This document shows positions 44,144 to 53,175 of a stretch of 64,000 nucleotides of DNA, piece after piece. The DNA comes from Thalassotalea eurytherma (GTDB taxonomy: Bacteria; Pseudomonadota; Gammaproteobacteria; Enterobacterales; Alteromonadaceae), in assembly GCF_030161415.1 (NCBI RefSeq), contig NZ_BSSU01000010.1:124001-188000 (forward strand). Direction: 5' to 3'. Within the stretch, counting starts at the first letter, position 1. Every line of letters starts with the position of its first letter. A program made the translations under genes and the position numbers. Under the pieces are notes generated by a model. The model ran no database searches. It was not told the DNA's origin and was given only the letters and a program-made list of their open reading frames with translations.

Positions 44144-46372
44144 CTATAACGAGCTGTATTTTTCTCTGAGGCGTTGACGAACAAACTCAGCAACTGTGTT
44201 AAAGATAAAGGTAAATATAAATAGTACGAATGCCGCTAAAAATAGAATTCGATAGTGAGAACTACCCACTTCCGATTCTGGCATCTCTACTGCAATGTTT
44301 GCAGATAACGTACGCATACCCTGGAAAATACTCCAATCAACAACCGGCGTATTACCCGTTGCCATTAATACGATCATCGTTTCACCCACTGCGCGGCCTA
44401 AGCCCATCATGACCGCAGAAAAAATACCTGGGCTTGCAGTTAATAGGACAACTTTAACAAGCGTTTGCCATTGCGTTGCGCCAAGTGCTAGTGAACCACT
44501 CGTTAAGTGCTTAGGTACTGAGAAAATCGCATCTTCAGCCATAGAGAAAATAGTAGGAATAACAGCAAAGCCCATAGCAATGCCGACAACTAGCGCATTA
44601 CGTTGGTCAAAGTCGATACCTAAATCATTTGTAATGTATTGACGCATATCGCCGCCAAAATAAAACTCTTCAACTAAAGGTGATAAACCAAATGCTGCAA
44701 GTGCCGCTAGAATGATAATTGGCAACAACATGATAGGCGCCCAAGCTTCTGGTAAACGACCTTTCCACTTACGCGGTAGACGGTACCATGCATAGGCAGC
44801 AAAGAATGTACTCAGCGGTAGGAACAGCAGTAATAACGCGACCGCTGGTAAATAGTCTTCAATGATTGGTGCTAACCATAAGCCCGCCAAGAAGCCTAAA
44901 ATTACTGTTGGTAAAGCTTCCATTAACTCGATAGTCGGTTTGACTTTTTTACGCAATACTGGAGGCATGAAATAAGCAGTATAGATAGCTGCTGCTAATG
45001 CAACAGGAACAGCAAACAACATGGCATAAAGCGCCGCCTTCATCGTACCAAATGAAATAGGTACTAATGAAAATTTAGCTTCAAAATCGTCAGAACCTGA
45101 CGTTGATTGCCAAATGTAATCTGGCTCAGGGTAACCTTCGTACCAAACTTCCTGCCACAATGCAGACCAAGTAACTTCTGGATGTTCGTTCGATACAGAA
45201 AATAATTTCGCTTGACCTTCACTCACCATCATAATGCCATCAGCACGTGGAGCGATTGCAAAAACAGATGGCATATTATCAATCAATTGACCACGCCATA
45301 AGTCAGCTGCTGACGTTGTATAAAACACGCCCATCTCACCTTTTGGTGTAAACGTGTAGAAACTCTTACGGAACTGTTCAGTATGAATTTTACTTACCGG
45401 TTCTTGGTCACTTACCTTGAAGCGTCGAATTTCTTGAAAAGCACGCCCGTTCTCGCCAGCCACTTCAAACCACTGACTTACAACACCATGGCTAGAACCA
45501 AATAAAATTGAGCTACCGCCAGATAATAGCGCAACAGAGGTTAGCTCTGCTTCATTTGAAAATGGCGTAAATTGTGCTTTTTGTGGCACTGAATATTCAT
45601 CATCTAATTCATAGATAGTAATATCATTGCCACTGCGAACAACGGCCATACCTAAATCAGGCGTAATTGCTACATCGTCAACCTGTGTTAGCTGAGCGTC
45701 AATTGTTTGATATACCGCTTCATATTCCCAGTCGTAACTGAAATCATCTTCAGCAACTAATGTGGTTTTAATTAAGCGACCATCTTCAGTAAAGCCTACG
45801 AATAATGCTCGTTCATCATCCATTGCAAACGCTAATTTTGTTAATGCTTGTTCTTCCTCATCAACAATGATTGCCTCCTCACCTAATGGATAGTCAACAC
45901 GTGGTGCGATATCACGACCTTCAGGTAAGTACTTAGCAGTAAATTTAGCAGTAACTACTTTTACTTGGTTTTGTGAGTCAACAACGACAACCTGATGATT
46001 ATTTCCATGAGCTACCAATGAAATAGCTGCGTCGTCTTGGATAACACGTTGATTATCAATCAAGCTACCCTGTTCACGAAAAGCACTTGTGGATAGCTGA
46101 TAGAAATTGACCTGTCCTTGCTCAGTAATTTCGTAAGCTACTTCCTTCAACTCATCAAGACCAGTAACAACTGCTGGCGATTGATTAGATAAAGTTACAG
46201 AAGATACAGACTCAATGTGAGCTGATTCAAAAACCGGCTTTATCACATAGAGAAGGTACATAAATATTAAAATGAGAGTGAACAATACACTTACACCACC
46301 TAACGTGATGAGGTACTGCGCTAACTTATTTTTCAACTGACGGAAGTCTGTTGATTTCGACAATGTCGCCAC
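44144..46372 (-). CDS. pstC: Phosphate ABC transporter permease PstC, enlarged form
   Basis: The 742-residue protein is over twice E. coli PstC (319). An N-terminal helix (~20-45) is followed by a ~390-residue extracytoplasmic domain with repeated beta-strand pairs, possibly a propeller (VTGLDELKEVAYEITEQG, GMAVVRSGNDITIYEL). The permease core follows (GTMKAALYAMLFAVPVALAAAIY, EAA loop ALGATQWQTLVKVVL, GLGRAVGETMIVLMATG). It starts with GTG at 46372. It heads the pst operon behind a Pho box. No pstS gene is adjacent, so the binding protein must be encoded elsewhere. Confidence 0.93.
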   Translation of the reverse strand: MATLSKSTDFRQLKNKLAQYLITLGGVSVLFTLILIFMYLLYVIKPVFESAHIESVSSVTLSNQSPAVVTGLDELKEVAYEITEQGQVNFYQLSTSAFREQGSLIDNQRVIQDDAAISLVAHGNNHQVVVVDSQNQVKVVTAKFTAKYLPEGRDIAPRVDYPLGEEAIIVDEEEQALTKLAFAMDDERALFVGFTEDGRLIKTTLVAEDDFSYDWEYEAVYQTIDAQLTQVDDVAITPDLGMAVVRSGNDITIYELDDEYSVPQKAQFTPFSNEAELTSVALLSGGSSILFGSSHGVVSQWFEVAGENGRAFQEIRRFKVSDQEPVSKIHTEQFRKSFYTFTPKGEMGVFYTTSAADLWRGQLIDNMPSVFAIAPRADGIMMVSEGQAKLFSVSNEHPEVTWSALWQEVWYEGYPEPDYIWQSTSGSDDFEAKFSLVPISFGTMKAALYAMLFAVPVALAAAIYTAYFMPPVLRKKVKPTIELMEALPTVILGFLAGLWLAPIIEDYLPAVALLLLFLPLSTFFAAYAWYRLPRKWKGRLPEAWAPIMLLPIIILAALAAFGLSPLVEEFYFGGDMRQYITNDLGIDFDQRNALVVGIAMGFAVIPTIFSMAEDAIFSVPKHLTSGSLALGATQWQTLVKVVLLTASPGIFSAVMMGLGRAVGETMIVLMATGNTPVVDWSIFQGMRTLSANIAVEMPESEVGSSHYRILFLAAFVLFIFTFIFNTVAEFVRQRLREKYSSL

Positions 46373-46420
46373 TTAAACAACCTATAATCTGGGGCTAATT
46401 TAACTTGGGGCGAAGTATAA

Positions 46421-46447
46421 GACAGAAATGTGACAGTTTTGTGACAG
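46421..46447 (-). promoter_or_regulatory. Pho box (PhoB site) upstream of pstC
   Basis: On the minus strand there are three CTGTC(A) repeats, 11 bp apart. The first two form CTGTCACAAAACTGTCAC, 17 of 18 matches to the PhoB consensus CTGTCATAWAWCTGTCAY. It ends 49 bp before the pstC start and should activate the operon under phosphate limitation. Confidence 0.85.
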
Positions 46448-46605
46448 ACTGAAACAATTCGAAAACAACTTCAAGAACAACCAAATAAACAAACCATTAA
46501 ATATCAGAAAGTTACGTCAAAACCTGACTATTTAGTTAATTATCACAATCCATATATTGTTAGTAATCACCTGATATTGTTGCCTTTTTATTAACGAGAT
46601 ATTAT

Positions 46606-47547
46606 TTAAGACTCTGGGCGATATAACAGTGAAAAGCGAATAAATGGTGCGCCATCGATATCATTATCCATTGATAAGCTGCTTTCACTAAAAGATACTG
46701 CACCGAAACCACTATGACCAATCATAAATTCACCCCAAAAGCTATTGTGTAGCCGATGTTCATAAGCCAAGCCTAAATTTACTTGACCGAAATCAACATC
46801 AACCGCTTGTGACGAGAAGTTATTTTCATCAGGTAGTTGCCACTCAGCGCCATTAACAAAGCCACCTAATTTAATGACATTGTTTTGAGTAGGTGCATAA
46901 GCGATAGCAGGCCAAGGCATAACGCCGCCAATACTCCACTCTTTGTTAATAAACCAATCAAAGCCAATATATGGCAGAACTATTCGTTCATCTATTGTGT
47001 TGTACGTAATTGCCCCCCAGTAACTATGAAAGCGTGCAGAGTGACGATAACGACCTACAGCTCCCATAATACTCTCACTTGGCTGATTAAAATCGTGATC
47101 TCCTCTCATGCCTCGATAACCATAATAAAAAGCACCTACTTGCCAATCAATATTCGGTTGAGCGACAACCGCAGCTAATAATCCTACTGTATCAATTCGA
47201 TAACTATCGTATGCGGTTTTTACGTGATTAGACTCTAGCGTTTCTCCAATAATGATCATGTACTTTTTATCAACATAAACAGGCAAGCCAAAACCTTGAG
47301 CAAAGTTTTTATAGTTGAACTGGCAATTGATGTCATCTACACAATGATTTTCCAAAGTAATGTCATCTTGGTCGGTATATTGAAGATAGCCAATGGGGAT
47401 AAAAGGAATATTGGAAATATTTCGGTCAAAGATAAAGTCACTTTGCATGATTTTACTAATCAACAAATCACCGACTGCAAAACTCTTTGCACAGAAAACA
47501 GCACTACTTAGCACCACCAGCGCAGACCACGTCCTTATTATACTCAT
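46606..47547 (-). CDS. Outer-membrane beta-barrel protein, DUF6268-like
   Basis: The 313-residue exported protein has a signal peptide ending KSFA. The mature part shows alternating strands and many aromatic girdle residues (WQVGAFYYGYRG, FHSYWGAITYN, FIRFSLLYRP). The sequence resembles the DUF6268 outer-membrane family, which has no function. The start at 47547 is set by the signal peptide; a longer frame to 47619 is not credible. It is upstream of pstC on the same strand but separated by 233 bp and the Pho box, so it is unlikely to be in the pst operon. Confidence 0.7.
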   Translation of the reverse strand: MSIIRTWSALVVLSSAVFCAKSFAVGDLLISKIMQSDFIFDRNISNIPFIPIGYLQYTDQDDITLENHCVDDINCQFNYKNFAQGFGLPVYVDKKYMIIIGETLESNHVKTAYDSYRIDTVGLLAAVVAQPNIDWQVGAFYYGYRGMRGDHDFNQPSESIMGAVGRYRHSARFHSYWGAITYNTIDERIVLPYIGFDWFINKEWSIGGVMPWPAIAYAPTQNNVIKLGGFVNGAEWQLPDENNFSSQAVDVDFGQVNLGLAYEHRLHNSFWGEFMIGHSGFGAVSFSESSLSMDNDIDGAPFIRFSLLYRPES

Positions 47548-47703
47548 CGTTAGTTTTATTCGCCTATTGAAAAAGAAGGTAACGGATAATAACAATTCAT
47601 CACAATTGTTTCGTAACAATTATAGGTAAACCGTTATAAATTCGTTAATAATCTTAGTACAAAAAACATCCACTAACAGCAACAATATATTATTGGAGTT
47701 AAT

Positions 47704-48609
47704 GTGAGTAAAATTAGAATTGTCCTCAACGGAAAAAAAGCCATTATTGATGAGGTTAGAGAAGCTATATTTACCTCAAGAGCCTATGGCGAGGTAGAGG
47801 TTAGAGTGACCTTTGAAGGTGGTGATGCTGCTCGGTTTGTGGACGAAGCCATTGCAGATGGATGCACTCGTATTGTTGCTGCTGGTGGTGACGGTACAGT
47901 CAACGAACTGACCAACGCATTGATGAAAAGCAAAGCAACTACGAAGCCTGAATTAGCCATTATGCCATTAGGCACAGCAAATGACTTTGCAACGGCCTGC
48001 CAAATTCCTAGCGACCTCCTTAAAGCACTAAAACTTGCAATTATTGGTAGAAGCTTCCCCGTTGATAGCGTTCAAGCCGGCGATGACTATTTTATTAATG
48101 TGGCCAGTTGTGGTTTTGGTGCCCAAGTCACAACAAATACACCTGTTGCCTTAAAAAACTTCATTGGTGGTGGTGCCTATACCATTTCAGGACTTGTTCA
48201 AGCCCTCAAGTTTGAGCCTTATGAAGGGACTTTTAACATTTCAGGGCAGGAAGCCAACCGCAGTATTATTGTGGCAGCTGTATGCAACGGTAAACAAGCG
48301 GGAGGCGGACAAGAACTTGCGCCATTTGCGTATATCGACGACGGTTTGATGGATATTGTTTCTTTTAGCCAGTTTGCCAGAGACGATTTACAACAGGTAA
48401 TTGCCGAATTACGCGACCCGACTATAAAGGGCAAGTTTATTGAACGCGTGCAGGCAGAATCTGCCAGTTGGCAATCTCCTGCTGCGATCCCAATCAATTT
48501 AGATGGTGAGCCAATTCGTACCAATAATATTGATTTTAAAGTTCACGCTAAATCGATTAATTTGGTACTGCCAGATGATTGTCCTTTATTGCTCAAGAAC
48601 AAGCATTAA
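47704..48609 (+). CDS. yegS: Lipid kinase YegS (diacylglycerol-kinase family)
   Basis: The 301-residue cytoplasmic enzyme of the DAGK family carries the nucleotide-binding VAAGGDGTVNELTNAL, followed by MPLGTANDFA. The C-terminal domain has FINVASCGFGAQVT and DGLMDIVSF. These match YegS of E. coli, which phosphorylates phosphatidylglycerol in vitro. The start is GTG at 47704 with TTGGAG 7 nt upstream; the overlapping ATG at 47702 is followed by a stop. It is monocistronic and convergent with the DUF6436 gene 8 nt away. Confidence 0.93.
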   Translation: MSKIRIVLNGKKAIIDEVREAIFTSRAYGEVEVRVTFEGGDAARFVDEAIADGCTRIVAAGGDGTVNELTNALMKSKATTKPELAIMPLGTANDFATACQIPSDLLKALKLAIIGRSFPVDSVQAGDDYFINVASCGFGAQVTTNTPVALKNFIGGGAYTISGLVQALKFEPYEGTFNISGQEANRSIIVAAVCNGKQAGGGQELAPFAYIDDGLMDIVSFSQFARDDLQQVIAELRDPTIKGKFIERVQAESASWQSPAAIPINLDGEPIRTNNIDFKVHAKSINLVLPDDCPLLLKNKH

Positions 48610-48617
48610 ATAAAGGA

Positions 48618-49196
48618 TTACGTAGATAACGGTTGCTTACGCTGACAGTAACAACCTTGCGCCTGATGATTAATTAATTGGGCATTAAAACCTTGCTGAT
48701 AATTTTTCATCACTAAGCCGATCGTATTGGTAGATTGATTACAAAAAGCGCCCTGCGCGTAAGGTCCAAAGTACATAAGTTCATTCTCCTCACCTAATAC
48801 CAGTGTTGCAGGTGTTGAGGTAATGAAGTCAGGTGCGTTGTCTAAAGATAAATTAATCGTCACAACGTCATATAAATCAGACTCGGCTTGCTTATTTAGG
48901 CTTTTAACATGCTTTTCGCTATAAGTGTTGCAACGGCACTCATTGTCTACAAAGTGGTAAATAACCCCTTTAGATTGAGCATTCTTTGTACCTAAACTAG
49001 CTATCGCCATCGAAGAAATATCTTGGGCAGACAAACTGAGTAAAACACGTTCAGGATCAAAAACAACAAGGCGCTGAGCCGTAAAGTAGTAGCCAGCGTA
49101 GCCAACACCAGCTAACCAAAGCACAACAATAGCCAAGTGCATGACACCTGGCTTTGTTGAGCTACTTGAAGCTTTCCACTGTTTTAACCAATGCAT
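48618..49196 (-). CDS. Membrane-anchored thioredoxin-like protein, DUF6436-like
   Basis: The 192-residue protein has one N-terminal membrane anchor (~18-40) and an extracytoplasmic domain. Its sequence [23 protein letters not shown] resembles a thioredoxin-fold strand and active-site loop, with a CxC (ECRCN) instead of CxxC. A second Cys pair ends the protein (GCYCQRK). It matches the DUF6436 type found in Alteromonadales and is thought to be a periplasmic thiol protein; this is inference. Its start overlaps the end of the chemoreceptor gene upstream by 35 nt, so translation is coupled. Confidence 0.75.
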   Translation of the reverse strand: MHWLKQWKASSSSTKPGVMHLAIVVLWLAGVGYAGYYFTAQRLVVFDPERVLLSLSAQDISSMAIASLGTKNAQSKGVIYHFVDNECRCNTYSEKHVKSLNKQAESDLYDVVTINLSLDNAPDFITSTPATLVLGEENELMYFGPYAQGAFCNQSTNTIGLVMKNYQQGFNAQLINHQAQGCYCQRKQPLST

Positions 49197-50628
49197 GAGT
49201 TGAAGTCTCTACGTGTTGTGTACTTTCAGACATACATGCTACTTTTTCTAAATCATTGTGCATGGTTTTTCGTAAATTCTCGCTACTTTGAGCAATACCT
49301 TGTGTCGTTGTTGCTTGTTGCTCTACAGCTGTTGCTACACTGGTTGCCACAGTATTAGACATAGCGACAAGCTCTGATGCTTGCTCAATTTTCACATTCG
49401 CTTCTCGTGTTGCATCATTAATTTTATCGACAGAATTCATACAGTTTTCCATCGATTTTGTAGAGCCGCTTGAATAGGTTACAAGCAGCTGTAAGGTATC
49501 ATTAATTTTATCAGTGCTTTCTTTCGTTCTATTGGCTAATGTTCTTACTTCATCGGCAACAACGGCGAAACCTCTACCTTGTTCACCAGCGCGTGCCGCT
49601 TCGATTGCTGCGTTCAATGCCAGCAGGTTGGTTTGATCAGCAATACTGGAAATTTCAGATAACACGTTAGTAATACTGTCGACAGAGTTAGCTAGCTCTG
49701 CAATTTCATCACTCGTTGATTGTAATGCCTGAATAAGTTGGTTATTCATTTCCACCATCGAGCTCATGTTATTCGCACTGTCTTGAGTATGTTGGTTGGC
49801 ATCTGCCATTTGTGAGCTCAAATTAACAGTATCTTCAGCAATTGACGCAACAGTTACTGCCATTTGCTCGGCTGACGAAGCTATCGCGTGAATTTCATCT
49901 TCTTTAATTTGTGCGGAAACTTCGATTTCGTCTTTACTACTTACCAGCTGTTCCGTGCTTTCTTTTAACTGAATCGATTGTTCTTTTACGTCACTCACCA
50001 CGTTATCAATTAATGCTAAGAATCGATTAAAGCCAGCTAAAATTTCACTGTCTTGTTGTTCAACCCTCAATTTAAGATCAATGGCATCTGGGTTTTGATT
50101 GAGCTTCTCGGTTACATCACTGAGCTCTTGCCCGACCAATCCTTCCTCGTAAATAGTTTTTGCAATAAAACCACAGATAACGGCTTCAACAATTGCATAT
50201 ACCGCATGAACAATTACAGTGCCAAATGTTAAGTTATGTATTTCAAAGACATAAACACCGTAACCGTTTGATTGCATAAAATAGAAACTAAGGTGATGAA
50301 CTGCGATTAAACCAATCGCCGACACGAAAACGCGCCAATCTCGATACATGGTTAATAGTGCTAAGCCAATAAATAGCTCAAAATGCACTTCGATTAAGCC
50401 GTTCATTTGATGAATATGCAAACAGGCAAACACAATAATAGCTAAAGCAACTACATGCCTTGTTAATGCTTCATCAGGCATTTTCATTGTGAAATATATA
50501 CCGATTGCCAGTGTTGGCAAACCAACAACAAACGCTTCTATATATGTACCATGCACCATGGCCATAGCAATTGTTTCTATAAACAAAGCGACTAGCAAAT
50601 ACAAAAATAGCTTATTGGTTTTATTCAT
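49162..50628 (-). CDS. Methyl-accepting chemotaxis protein with polytopic membrane sensor
   Basis: The 488-residue chemoreceptor has an N-terminal part (~1-165) of about six membrane helices, without a large periplasmic ligand domain. Several His lie in or next to helices ([38 protein letters not shown]). There is a HAMP-like linker and then a full signalling domain with the hairpin tip [20 protein letters not shown], then [15 protein letters not shown]. The ATG at 50628 is chosen over a GTG at 50640. It may sense a membrane-soluble or internal signal. It is translated ahead of the DUF6436 gene. Confidence 0.92.
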   Translation of the reverse strand: MNKTNKLFLYLLVALFIETIAMAMVHGTYIEAFVVGLPTLAIGIYFTMKMPDEALTRHVVALAIIVFACLHIHQMNGLIEVHFELFIGLALLTMYRDWRVFVSAIGLIAVHHLSFYFMQSNGYGVYVFEIHNLTFGTVIVHAVYAIVEAVICGFIAKTIYEEGLVGQELSDVTEKLNQNPDAIDLKLRVEQQDSEILAGFNRFLALIDNVVSDVKEQSIQLKESTEQLVSSKDEIEVSAQIKEDEIHAIASSAEQMAVTVASIAEDTVNLSSQMADANQHTQDSANNMSSMVEMNNQLIQALQSTSDEIAELANSVDSITNVLSEISSIADQTNLLALNAAIEAARAGEQGRGFAVVADEVRTLANRTKESTDKINDTLQLLVTYSSGSTKSMENCMNSVDKINDATREANVKIEQASELVAMSNTVATSVATAVEQQATTTQGIAQSSENLRKTMHNDLEKVACMSESTQHVETSTHALVKTVESFK

Positions 50629-50846
50629 TATTCTTACCACCTCTTATTATTGCTAATTTAAGCGTAGCTCATAATTTAAGTTTCTCGCCATATTCATCAG
50701 AATAATGCCACCATGACAAACCATCAATCTAAAAAAGCTATCACGACAATCTAAACAATCAATTTTAACAATTACAAAAAATTCTCTACTATTAATCCCG
50801 TAAACACAAACACAGTTTTTAAAACAAAAATTTTCGGAGATTTAGA

Positions 50847-51416
50847 ATGACTACTTCATTAATCAACACAACTATTCAACCATTTACAGCAACAGCTTTT
50901 CACAACGGTGAATTTGTCGATGTTTCAGAGCAAGACGTACTAGGTAAATGGGCAGTTATTATGTTTTACCCTGCTGACTTCACCTTTGTATGTCCAACGG
51001 AATTAGAAGATATGGCAGATCACTATGCACAACTACAAGAGATGGGCGTTGAAGTTTACTCAGTATCAACTGACACTCACTTTACTCACAAAGCTTGGCA
51101 CGATACGTCTGACACAATTGGTAAAATTAACTTCCCAATGATTGGTGATCCAACAGGCCGTATTTCTCGCAACTTCGGCGTAATGATTGAAGAAGACGGT
51201 TTAGCACTTCGTGGTACGTTTGTCATTAACCCAGAAGGTCAAATCAAAGTAAGCGAAGTACACGATTTAGGTATCGGCCGTAGCGCAAGCGAACTAGTAC
51301 GTAAAGTACAAGCAGCACAATACGTTGCCGCTCACGACGGTGAAGTATGTCCAGCTAAATGGACGCCAGGTGAAGAAACATTAGCACCTTCTTTAGATTT
51401 AGTAGGCAAAATCTAA
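50847..51416 (+). CDS. ahpC: Alkyl hydroperoxide reductase subunit C (2-Cys peroxiredoxin)
   Basis: The 189-residue cytoplasmic peroxidase has peroxidatic C49 in FTFVCPTE and resolving C168 in EVCPAKW, as in typical 2-Cys AhpC. It reduces hydrogen peroxide, organic peroxides and peroxynitrite with electrons from AhpF. CGGAG lies 8 nt before the ATG. A 206-bp promoter region lies upstream. It holds an ATCTAAA repeat at 22-bp spacing that could be related to an OxyR site, but it matches the consensus poorly. A hairpin terminator separates it from ahpF. Confidence 0.96.
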   Translation: MTTSLINTTIQPFTATAFHNGEFVDVSEQDVLGKWAVIMFYPADFTFVCPTELEDMADHYAQLQEMGVEVYSVSTDTHFTHKAWHDTSDTIGKINFPMIGDPTGRISRNFGVMIEEDGLALRGTFVINPEGQIKVSEVHDLGIGRSASELVRKVQAAQYVAAHDGEVCPAKWTPGEETLAPSLDLVGKI

Positions 51417-51503
51417 ACCTGAGTTATCTCGTTTCTACCAACTATATAGAGAGTTTCAGATTCAGTGCATCGTTAACAACTCTTCTATATAGCTTGGTTT
51501 CCT

Positions 51504-51542
51504 GGCTTGGTGTGCCTTTCATACTTCCACCAAGCCTTTTTT
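51504..51542 (+). terminator. Terminator between ahpC and ahpF
   Basis: GGCTTGGTG (51504-51512) pairs perfectly with CACCAAGCC (51528-51536), followed by six T's. It would make ahpC mRNA more abundant than ahpF mRNA. Confidence 0.88.
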
Positions 51543-51597
51543 CTCAAACTGATCAAATGTTAATGTCTCATTAAAGATGAGGCGTGAGGAACTTATT

Positions 51598-53160
51598 ATG
51601 TTAAATTCTCAAATTATCGAACAATTAAAAACTTACCTAAAAAACTTAACTAATCAAGTCACCTTAACCGTCTCGATTGACGACAGTGACAAATCTAAAG
51701 AGTTAGACCAATTAGCATCGACCATTGCATCATTGTCACCGCTGATTACATTAAATTATGAGCAAGGCACTCGCTCGCCTTCATTAACCATAAGTGGTGT
51801 GTCTGGTGCTAAAATGTGCTTTGCTGGTATTCCACTTGGCCACGAATTTACCTCGTTAGTATTAGCACTATTACATTCAGGTGGTCACCCAATTAAATTA
51901 GAGCAAGACGTTATTGAACAAGTAAAACAGCTTGACGGTCACTTTGCCTTTGAAACCTATGTGTCATTGAGCTGTCAGAACTGTCCTGACGTTGTTCAGG
52001 CATTAAATATGCTCGCTGCATTAAACCCAAATATTGTTCACACCATGATTGACGGTGCACTATTTGAAAAAGAAGTAAATGATAGAAGCATCATGGCCGT
52101 ACCAAGCGTTTACCTAAACGGTGAACTCTTTTCTCAAGGCCGCATTAGCTTGCCTGATGTTTTGAAAAAAATTGACAGTGGCACTGAAGAAAAACGTGCT
52201 CAGCAAATGAATCAAAAAGACCCGTTTGATGTACTTGTTGTAGGTGGTGGCCCAGCTGGTGCTTCAGCAGCGATTTACGCGGCTCGTAAAGGCATCAAAA
52301 CAGGCTTAGTTGCTGATCGATTTGGCGGTCAAGTCATGGATACTATCGGTATCGAAAACTTTATTTCGGTTAAGAAAACAGAAGGACCTAAACTGGTAGC
52401 GAGTCTTGAAGAGCATGTTAAAGATTATGATGTAGATATCATGACAGGCAACTTAGCCGTAAACGTTGAGCAAAACGATTACTTTAACCTAACGTTAGAC
52501 AACGGCGCTACATTGCAAAGCAAAAGCTTGATATTAGCTACAGGCGCTCGCTGGAGACAAATGAATGTGCCTGGCGAACAAGAATATCGTGGTAAAGGCG
52601 TTGCGTACTGCCCACACTGTGATGGCCCGCTATTCAAAGGGAAGTCTGTAGCTGTTATCGGTGGTGGTAACTCAGGTATTGAAGCGGCAATTGATTTAGC
52701 AGGTTTTGTTAACCATGTCACCGTACTGGAGTTTGATAACAAACTTCGCGCCGACCAAGTACTGCAAGACAAAGCGGCAAGCATGGGCAATATCACGATC
52801 ATCAAAAGTGCAATGACGACACAAGTACTTGGTGACGGTAATAAAGTAACAGGTTTACGTTATACCGATAGAACCACAGAACAAAGTCACGACATTGAAT
52901 TGGCAGGTATTTTTGTTCAAATCGGCTTGGTTCCAAATAGCGAATGGTTAAGAGATTACATTGAACTTACACCACGCGGTGAAATTATCACAGATAAACA
53001 AGGCAATACTTCAGTACCTGGTATTTTCGCTGCAGGCGATGTAACAGACTCACCTTATAAGCAAATAATTATTGCGATGGGTGACGGTGCTAACGCCAGC
53101 CTTGGTGCATTTGATTACTTAATTAGACAAGTACCAAACGTTGAAGAGAAAGTTGCGTAA
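51598..53160 (+). CDS. ahpF: Alkyl hydroperoxide reductase subunit F (flavoprotein disulfide reductase)
   Basis: The 520-residue protein passes electrons from NADH to AhpC. Its N-terminal thioredoxin-like pair has the CxxC C126/C129 (SCQNCPD). Next comes FAD binding [19 protein letters not shown], then the thioredoxin-reductase-like [12 protein letters not shown] (CxxC) and the NAD motif [23 protein letters not shown] lies 9 nt before the ATG at 51598, which is preferred over a start 21 nt upstream. The length matches E. coli AhpF (521). It is separated from ahpC by 181 bp including a terminator. Confidence 0.96.
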   Translation: MLNSQIIEQLKTYLKNLTNQVTLTVSIDDSDKSKELDQLASTIASLSPLITLNYEQGTRSPSLTISGVSGAKMCFAGIPLGHEFTSLVLALLHSGGHPIKLEQDVIEQVKQLDGHFAFETYVSLSCQNCPDVVQALNMLAALNPNIVHTMIDGALFEKEVNDRSIMAVPSVYLNGELFSQGRISLPDVLKKIDSGTEEKRAQQMNQKDPFDVLVVGGGPAGASAAIYAARKGIKTGLVADRFGGQVMDTIGIENFISVKKTEGPKLVASLEEHVKDYDVDIMTGNLAVNVEQNDYFNLTLDNGATLQSKSLILATGARWRQMNVPGEQEYRGKGVAYCPHCDGPLFKGKSVAVIGGGNSGIEAAIDLAGFVNHVTVLEFDNKLRADQVLQDKAASMGNITIIKSAMTTQVLGDGNKVTGLRYTDRTTEQSHDIELAGIFVQIGLVPNSEWLRDYIELTPRGEIITDKQGNTSVPGIFAAGDVTDSPYKQIIIAMGDGANASLGAFDYLIRQVPNVEEKVA

Positions 53161-53175
53161 GCTTACTGCAATCAA

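Noticed and set aside
50641-50846. OxyR operator before ahpC
   Set aside because: The best pair of 15-mers with correct 7-nt spacing matches only 13 of 20 fixed positions and has ATCT in place of ATAG; too weak to annotate as a site.
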